Source of the DNA: RGIG4140 sp045655105
GTDB lineage: Bacteria; Pseudomonadota; Alphaproteobacteria; CAAHEQ01; UBA3637
Direction of reading: 5' to 3'
DNA length: 11,418 nt
NCBI GenBank assembly: GCA_045655105.1
Contig: JAZOOQ010000067.1
Location: 1-11,418, forward strand
The translations under genes were made by a program, and so were the position numbers. This document shows positions 7,390-11,418 of the stretch, piece by piece. The first letter of the stretch is position 1. Every line of letters starts with the position of its first letter. The notes beneath the pieces are model-generated. The model saw only the letters and a program-made list of their open reading frames with translations, did no database searches and was not told the DNA's origin.

Positions 7390-8934
7390 ATGGCAAATAC
7401 AACAAATTTATTGGAAGCACTTTCTTCATACCAAGGGGATCAACAATCTTTAACTCATTTTGTTGAGATAGCTAAACAAGAATTGGGTGAAAATTGGACA
7501 ACAAGTATTTATCAAACTTTACCCAATTTACCAAGCAGTTTAAAAGAAAAATTAGATCATGCATTTCAATATCATGGCGCATCTCTTTCATGGGCTGAAA
7601 TTCAATCTTATCTTTCAAGCAATTCTCCGCTTGATATTGATGCTGTTTCTAGTAGAATTGAAACGCTTGCACATTGGCTTAACTTCTTTGGAGAACCTGG
7701 GAAAACAGCCATTCAGCAACTTAAAGATAAACTTGATCAAGAAAAAGGAAAGCAATTGTTGTTACAAACAGAAAGTCAAGAGCCGCCTATTCTTGAAGAA
7801 GACCCTATCCAATCAAATTCTTTCATTGAATCAGATCCTATTGTTTCAATCGAAGAAGAAATAGCAACAATACCCGTTGATGAACCATCTATTCCCCAAA
7901 CAAAGGATGGGTTAATGGTTCAAAACGAGGAAACTATTGTTTTAAATGATCAAGATACCGATGATTCTAAAATTCTTCAAAACATTGAAGAAACTGATAC
8001 TTCTGAGTATAATGAAACTCAATATTCTTCAGATGAATATGATGAAACCAATAACTATTCCGAAGAATATGCTGGTGAAAATTATGACTATCAAGAAGAT
8101 TATTCTGAAGAAACTGACGGCTATGCTCAAGATGATTATTTGGATGAAACATACCAACAACCAGTTTCAGCAGATGAAAACTTTAATGGCGATCCAGCTT
8201 TATATGATGAAACTCAATATTCTTCAGATGAATATGATGAAACCAATAACTATTCCGAAGAATATATGGATGAAAATTATGACTATCAAGAAGATTATTC
8301 TGAAGAATATAACTCTGATGAAGAAACAAATCCACTTCAAGATATTGAACCATCCAATTGGAGAATCCCTGTTTATCAACAACAACCAGCTGAAACAAAT
8401 GAAGAATTTATGGCCAAAAAAGTTTTTCACCAGCTTGATTTTTTAACAGCTGTGAGATGTTGGATCAATGCGCGTTGCATCTCTCTTGGAAACAAAGAAA
8501 TATATAGTTATCGGCATTATGGTTTTTTAATTGATGTAATGGAAGAAGCTAAAAAAGATTTAAAAATCGTGTTAGCATCCCCTACTTTTTATCCAGCAAT
8601 TGAAAAAGCTCGAAAAGATGGATTAAATCAATTACAATCTTCATTAAAATCTCTTGAAAGTGATTTGAAAATTGCTTATGATAATTTGCCTAGCGAATTA
8701 ACAGATCTGATTGCTGATTCAACAAATGTTGATGATCTGAGAAAGGCACTTGGAGCCGTTGATACATCAAATAAACCAGAGCTTTTAGGAGTTGCCCCAG
8801 ATGGATTTGAAATGCTTGACGATCCATTTGATGGAATTGATACTGAAAAAACAAAAATAACCTCTTCACAAACTGATCAAAATGGTATACAAAAGAAAAA
8901 GACGTTTTCTTTTAATAAAAAAAATGCCTCATAA
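7390..8934 (+). CDS. Acidic repeat protein, unknown family
   Basis: The 514-residue protein has two predicted helical domains joined by an acidic linker. The N-terminal domain (1-118) includes WAEIQSYL and AHWLNFFGEPGKTAIQQL. The linker (125-320) is rich in Asp, Glu, Tyr and Ser and contains a nearly perfect 35-residue duplication (207-241 and 272-306). The C-terminal domain (335-460) includes two Cys (357, 363) and DFLTAVRCWINARC. The end has MLDDPFDGID (475-484) and a basic tail, KKKTFSFNKKN. There is no signal peptide or membrane segment. The start has only GGGGA (7377-7381) upstream, a weak binding site, so translation may depend on the preceding gene, 24 bases away. I cannot assign a function; a cytoplasmic partner of the membrane proteins encoded downstream is plausible from operon position only. 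Confidence 0.85.
   Translation: MANTTNLLEALSSYQGDQQSLTHFVEIAKQELGENWTTSIYQTLPNLPSSLKEKLDHAFQYHGASLSWAEIQSYLSSNSPLDIDAVSSRIETLAHWLNFFGEPGKTAIQQLKDKLDQEKGKQLLLQTESQEPPILEEDPIQSNSFIESDPIVSIEEEIATIPVDEPSIPQTKDGLMVQNEETIVLNDQDTDDSKILQNIEETDTSEYNETQYSSDEYDETNNYSEEYAGENYDYQEDYSEETDGYAQDDYLDETYQQPVSADENFNGDPALYDETQYSSDEYDETNNYSEEYMDENYDYQEDYSEEYNSDEETNPLQDIEPSNWRIPVYQQQPAETNEEFMAKKVFHQLDFLTAVRCWINARCISLGNKEIYSYRHYGFLIDVMEEAKKDLKIVLASPTFYPAIEKARKDGLNQLQSSLKSLESDLKIAYDNLPSELTDLIADSTNVDDLRKALGAVDTSNKPELLGVAPDGFEMLDDPFDGIDTEKTKITSSQTDQNGIQKKKTFSFNKKNAS
8013..8307 (+). repeat. In-frame 100-bp direct duplication inside the acidic linker
   Basis: The segment 8013-8112 recurs at 8208-8307, offset 195 bases (65 codons), with only four mismatches, all in a six-base stretch (8071-8076 against 8266-8271). 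It encodes ETQYSSDEYDETNNYSEEY and what follows twice. Near identity at silent sites points to a recent duplication or ongoing gene conversion. Confidence 0.9.
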
Positions 8935-8955
8935 TCAAAAAAGGGAAATAAACAA

Positions 8956-10137
8956 ATGAGAAAAATTTCAATCGCGCTTCTGATTTCAACGCTTCTTGCT
9001 TCAACTGGTGCTTATTCCTCTATGAATAATATTTATAACATTATTCAACAACAATTTTCACCTCAACAAAATAATATTGGGAGTTCATATTTAAACACAC
9101 TTGATTTAGAATCCCCATACCGTTGTCAAATTAATGGGGATCATAATCAAAATATATCAACAACCATCCCTGTTAATTTAAACGATTTTAAGCTTTCAAA
9201 AACAACTCCTTCAGATCCCTTACCTCGCTTTGAAGTCAATGGTTACTCATTTAAAAATCAAGCATTAGATGAAGCTCTTCAAACGCTTGTTGATGAAGCA
9301 GGTATTTCTGTTTACACGCAAGATAAAGCTTATCCAACTCTTTCTGCAAAAAATGTTTATGGGGATTTAGAATCTGTTGTAGAAGCATTAAGCAAGAATG
9401 GTGAAGTTTATTATTCATATAATGATGCTTCTAAAAAACTTTATATTTCAAGACAAGCAGACTTTACAATTTCATTACCTAAAAATAGATTGGTTATGTT
9501 AGGAGTTTTAGATGCTCTAAGAGGTGCTGGAATTGAAAATATTGTTACAGATTGGAATCAAGGCGTTTTACGTTTAACTCTTTCTCGCGCTGAAGAAAAA
9601 ACGGTAAAAGACTTAATTGAAAATATTCAAACAAATGGTGAAATGCTTGTTGCTGAAACACAAACATATCATCTACCCTCTTTTATTAATTGGAAAAATG
9701 TGTTATACACATATGGCCATGAAAACATTTTTTCAGCAACAAATGGTTTACAAGGAAAATTACTTGTTTTAAATAATTCAAATCAAAGTAACTCTTTCTT
9801 AAAAATCATTCAAAAGGGAAATGCACTTAATAAATTAAGCGAAGGTTTAAGCGTTGTTCCAAATGGTTGGCGTATGTTCTTCGATGTTTCAAAATGCGCC
9901 GTTAAAAATGCAATGGCACCTCATTTAAGCGTAAGCATTAATCCAAAGATGGATTCAGAATCAAAAATCAATGCTCTTGTTACATTAAACTCTCAACAAG
10001 GCGAAATCTCATCTTTTAATATTAACGCTGCACTTAATGATGAGTTGGCCATTATCGGCATTCCTAATATAGCCGTTGGTGGCGAATTGCTTGTTTTAGT
10101 TAAATTAAAACTTATTCGTTTGGTAGGAGAAAATTAA
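8956..10137 (+). CDS. Exported protein with secretin-like N0/N1 domains
   Basis: The 393-residue protein starts with a Sec signal peptide: MRK, a hydrophobic core (5-17), and a likely cut near AYS-21. It has no lipobox Cys, unlike PilN-type secretins. Residues 91-168 look like an N0/STN domain (FKNQALDEALQTLVDEAGIS, then LESVVEALSKNGEVYYSYND, then LYISR). Residues 169-240 look like an N1/KH-type ring domain (SLPKNRLVMLGVLDALRGAG, then VLRLTLSRAEEKTVKDLIEN). The remaining 150 residues are too short and too unlike for a normal secretin barrel, though the end (364-390, AIIGIPNIAVGGELLVLV) is strand-rich. Two Cys lie at 57 and 314. The likely place is the periplasm or outer membrane as a ring or plug. 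It overlaps the next gene by one base (TAATG), implying translational coupling. The match is by eye and the family is uncertain. Confidence 0.7.
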   Translation: MRKISIALLISTLLASTGAYSSMNNIYNIIQQQFSPQQNNIGSSYLNTLDLESPYRCQINGDHNQNISTTIPVNLNDFKLSKTTPSDPLPRFEVNGYSFKNQALDEALQTLVDEAGISVYTQDKAYPTLSAKNVYGDLESVVEALSKNGEVYYSYNDASKKLYISRQADFTISLPKNRLVMLGVLDALRGAGIENIVTDWNQGVLRLTLSRAEEKTVKDLIENIQTNGEMLVAETQTYHLPSFINWKNVLYTYGHENIFSATNGLQGKLLVLNNSNQSNSFLKIIQKGNALNKLSEGLSVVPNGWRMFFDVSKCAVKNAMAPHLSVSINPKMDSESKINALVTLNSQQGEISSFNINAALNDELAIIGIPNIAVGGELLVLVKLKLIRLVGEN

Positions 10138-10928
10138 TGACAGATCAAAACAAACCCATCTCTCATTCCTCTGCTATTCCTCAACGAACAGGAGTAAATC
10201 AACCTCACCGACCTGTTCAACAGCATCCTTCTCAAAGAATGCCATCTCAAGGAGCCAGACCAACTGGTCCAGGAAATCCACCTGTTAGAAGAATGGCTAC
10301 GCCACAAGGGCATACACCCCAACAAGGAAGACCTATGCCTCCTAGACAAGGGCAAATTCCCCCTCGTTCTGGGATGCATCCTCATCCACAAGCGCAAAGG
10401 GCAACGGCTCCACATCAAATGCAACAAAGGCCTGTTATGCACCATCAAGTGCCACCTCAACAAGTTAGACAAGTGCCTCAACAAACTCAAGCAGTGAGTC
10501 CAACACAAGCGTCCACTCAACCGCAATCTTTTCCAGAAATGCAACTCACTCCATTGCAATCTTTTCTTTCAAATTCAAGAAATTTAGCTTTTGTTTTGAT
10601 GGGAGCAATTATTTTTGGTATCTTGCTTGGCGCAATTATGTTTGGAGGTTCTTCAGAACCTGTTAAATCTGGTTTGCAAAACGTTGTACGCAATCAAGAT
10701 ATTCGTCAAAAATTGCCTCTTTGTGGCCGCGTTGTAAAAGGGCAAGCTTGTGTTCTTTATATCATGAATGCAACAAGATATGATCAATTAGCAGAAAACT
10801 TCTTTAGTGATGCTCTTAAACTAACAGAAGTGCCAGAACAAAAAATTAAATGGGCAAATCCTAAATATGCAAAACATCGCATTCCACCAGGAGCATTTGC
10901 CGAAATTTTTATTCCAAGTTTAAGATAA
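10137..10928 (+). CDS. Pro/Gln/His-rich single-pass inner-membrane protein
   Basis: This 263-residue protein has three parts. Residues 1-140 are a disordered, basic arm rich in Pro, Gln, His, Met and Arg (e.g. MPPRQGQIPPRSGMHPHPQ). Residues 149-170 are one transmembrane helix (LAFVLMGAIIFGILLGAIMF). Residues 175-263 are a small domain with two Cys (196 in LPLCGRVV and 205 in GQACVLYIM) that could form a periplasmic disulfide. No signal peptide is present, so the arm is expected in the cytoplasm and the Cys domain in the periplasm. The layout resembles inner-membrane linker subunits of type II, type IV pilus and type IV secretion machines, but I do not recognise the family. The start overlaps the previous stop codon, with AGGAG just upstream. 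The arm's base composition is richer in C and G than its neighbours, following its Pro/Arg/His content. A terminator follows three bases after the stop. Confidence 0.82.
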   Translation: MTDQNKPISHSSAIPQRTGVNQPHRPVQQHPSQRMPSQGARPTGPGNPPVRRMATPQGHTPQQGRPMPPRQGQIPPRSGMHPHPQAQRATAPHQMQQRPVMHHQVPPQQVRQVPQQTQAVSPTQASTQPQSFPEMQLTPLQSFLSNSRNLAFVLMGAIIFGILLGAIMFGGSSEPVKSGLQNVVRNQDIRQKLPLCGRVVKGQACVLYIMNATRYDQLAENFFSDALKLTEVPEQKIKWANPKYAKHRIPPGAFAEIFIPSLR

Positions 10929-10930
10929 CT

Positions 10931-10957
10931 AAAGCCCTCGTTTATGAGGGCTTTTTT
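10931..10957 (+). terminator. Rho-independent terminator of the operon
   Basis: A perfect stem AAAGCCCTC (10931-10939) with GAGGGCTTT (10946-10954), six-base loop, continues into a run of T to 10957. It begins two bases after the stop of the last operon gene. Confidence 0.95.
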
Positions 10958-10964
10958 ATGATAC

Positions 10965-11176
10965 AAAAAAAGTTAAAAACAATAAAGTTGTTCGATTCAA
11001 AAAGATAAATGAACTAAATACGGAAGATAAACAGATATCAAAATATCTTTTTCAGAAGATTTTCTCTATTTCATGTGCTGGGTTCAAATAAGGAAAGTTA
11101 ATAAAAAAAAGTTAAAAATAACAAAGTTGTTTGATTCAAAAAGATGAATGAGATAAATGCGGAAGATAAACAGATA
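10965..11176. repeat. Two imperfect 73-bp direct repeats, non-coding region
   Basis: Segments 10965-11037 and 11104-11176 align without gaps at an offset of 139 bases. In the core (10971-11037) only seven of 67 bases differ. Both end in GGAAGATAAACAGATA. Read in one frame, the differences are three silent, three conservative and one nonsense (CGA to TGA), which hints at a decayed coding fragment. No start codon or full gene is present. The spacer (11038-11103) holds a short AGATAT/ATATCT hairpin followed by T (11033-11052) and nothing else I can identify. Confidence 0.8.
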
Positions 11177-11267
11177 GCTAGGAGGCGCTTCACAACACGT
11201 AGTGTACAAAGAGAACGGGTACATGAGTGTTGGGAAGTGCCCCTAGATGCTGTTTAGAACCGCATTT
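11155..11267. repeat. Large imperfect hairpin at the 3' end of the autotransporter gene
   Basis: Arms 11155-11207 and 11219-11267 are inverted copies with few gaps. Matching blocks include AAATGCGG, TAAACAG, CTAGG, CAACAC and GTAC, with an 11-base loop (11208-11218). The right arm covers the last four codons and stop of the minus-strand autotransporter; the left arm contains the end of the second 73-bp repeat. It lies between converging transcripts and may block read-through or protect mRNA ends, or be a relic of a miniature mobile element. Confidence 0.75.
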
Positions 11268-11418
11268 CAAGCTTTAACATACCAGAGTGATCGGTATATT
11301 CCTTCCTGAACGATCCATTATATTCAAGTTTCAATGTTGTTCGATCATTAAGTTTGGCTTCAACGCCTGTTGAGATACCAACACTCAAGCGATCCAATGC
11401 TTCAGAGTTCACGGTATA
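11254..11418 (-). CDS. Autotransporter beta-barrel, C-terminal 54 residues
   Basis: The minus-strand frame is open from the right edge to TAA at 11254-11256 and encodes 54 residues. It has alternating hydrophobic beta-strands (LSVGISTGVEAKL, TTLKLEYNGSF) and ends in MLKLEMRF. A final strand with terminal Phe is the BAM-recognition signature of outer-membrane barrels. The DRTTLKLEYNGSF and YTDHSGMLKLEMRF pattern fits the last two strands of an autotransporter translocator domain. The rest of the gene is outside the window. It lies on the same strand as the autotransporter at the left edge, so the two may belong to a family of dispersed copies. The passenger and role are unknown. Confidence 0.85.
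   Translation of the reverse strand, partial: YTVNSEALDRLSVGISTGVEAKLNDRTTLKLEYNGSFRKEYTDHSGMLKLEMRF

Noticed and set aside
7946..8446. 166-codon plus-strand frame and several minus-strand frames over the acidic repeat
   Set aside because: They are frame shadows of the repetitive acidic gene; composition is dominated by Met/Ile/Lys or Phe/His, and the repeat appears in all of them.
10134..10559. 141-codon minus-strand open frame
   Set aside because: It is antisense to the Pro/Gln-rich arm of the last operon gene; its Trp/Arg/Leu/Ser-rich content simply mirrors Pro/Gln/His codons. No ribosome binding site or promoter.
11076..11096. GGGTTCAAAT resembling a tRNA T-arm
   Set aside because: The flanks do not pair to form a T-stem, and no acceptor, D- or anticodon arms are found upstream.
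10965..11176. CRISPR-like array
   Set aside because: Only two imperfect copies of 73 bases with no regular spacers and no cas genes.
1..11418. Reassigned TGA codon
   Set aside because: All long genes are closed by TAA and none contains in-frame TGA; Trp is encoded by TGG.

Overview
The window is AT-rich (poly-A/T intergenic regions, A/T-ending codons) and looks like an accessory region of a low-GC Gram-negative bacterium. The Gram-negative envelope is supported by two autotransporter genes and a periplasmic protein with secretin-type domains. My best guess is a host-associated or gut alphaproteobacterium, but that is an impression from gene style and is not proven. All complete genes end in TAA and nothing suggests genetic-code reassignment.

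Layout from left to right. (1) 1-2449, minus: N-terminal 816 codons of a large autotransporter with a long signal peptide and a Pmp-like, Gly-rich repetitive passenger; its barrel lies beyond the left edge. (2) 2450-2949: no convincing gene, but a perfect 16-nt inverted repeat, a recurring 12-nt box, a possible plus-strand promoter and a strong minus-strand terminator. (3) 2950-4656, minus: a phage-P5-like muramidase-type protein and a protein with three EF-hand loops, each with its own clear promoter and neither with a signal peptide. (4) 4657-4885: a divergent regulatory region with a 19-nt direct repeat shared by both promoters and phased T-tracts. (5) 4886-10928, plus: a compact five-gene operon closed by a textbook terminator. 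It encodes a double-HTH regulator with a degenerate S24 domain, two large acidic soluble proteins of unknown family, an exported N0/N1-type protein without an obvious secretin barrel, and a Pro/Gln/His-rich single-pass inner-membrane protein. (6) 10958-11253: two imperfect 73-bp direct repeats and a large imperfect hairpin. (7) 11254-11418, minus: the last 54 residues of a second autotransporter beta-barrel.

How the parts may work together (inference): the plus operon has the layout of a small trans-envelope apparatus. It offers cytoplasmic acidic or coiled-coil proteins, an inner-membrane protein with a long cytoplasmic Pro-rich arm and a small disulfide-capable periplasmic domain, and a periplasmic ring-type protein. 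The divergent genes could add a peptidoglycan-opening enzyme and a calcium-binding protein, all under one tandem-HTH regulator through the shared repeat. No ATPase, pilin or full secretin lies in the window, so the system is either incomplete here, works with components elsewhere, or does something else.
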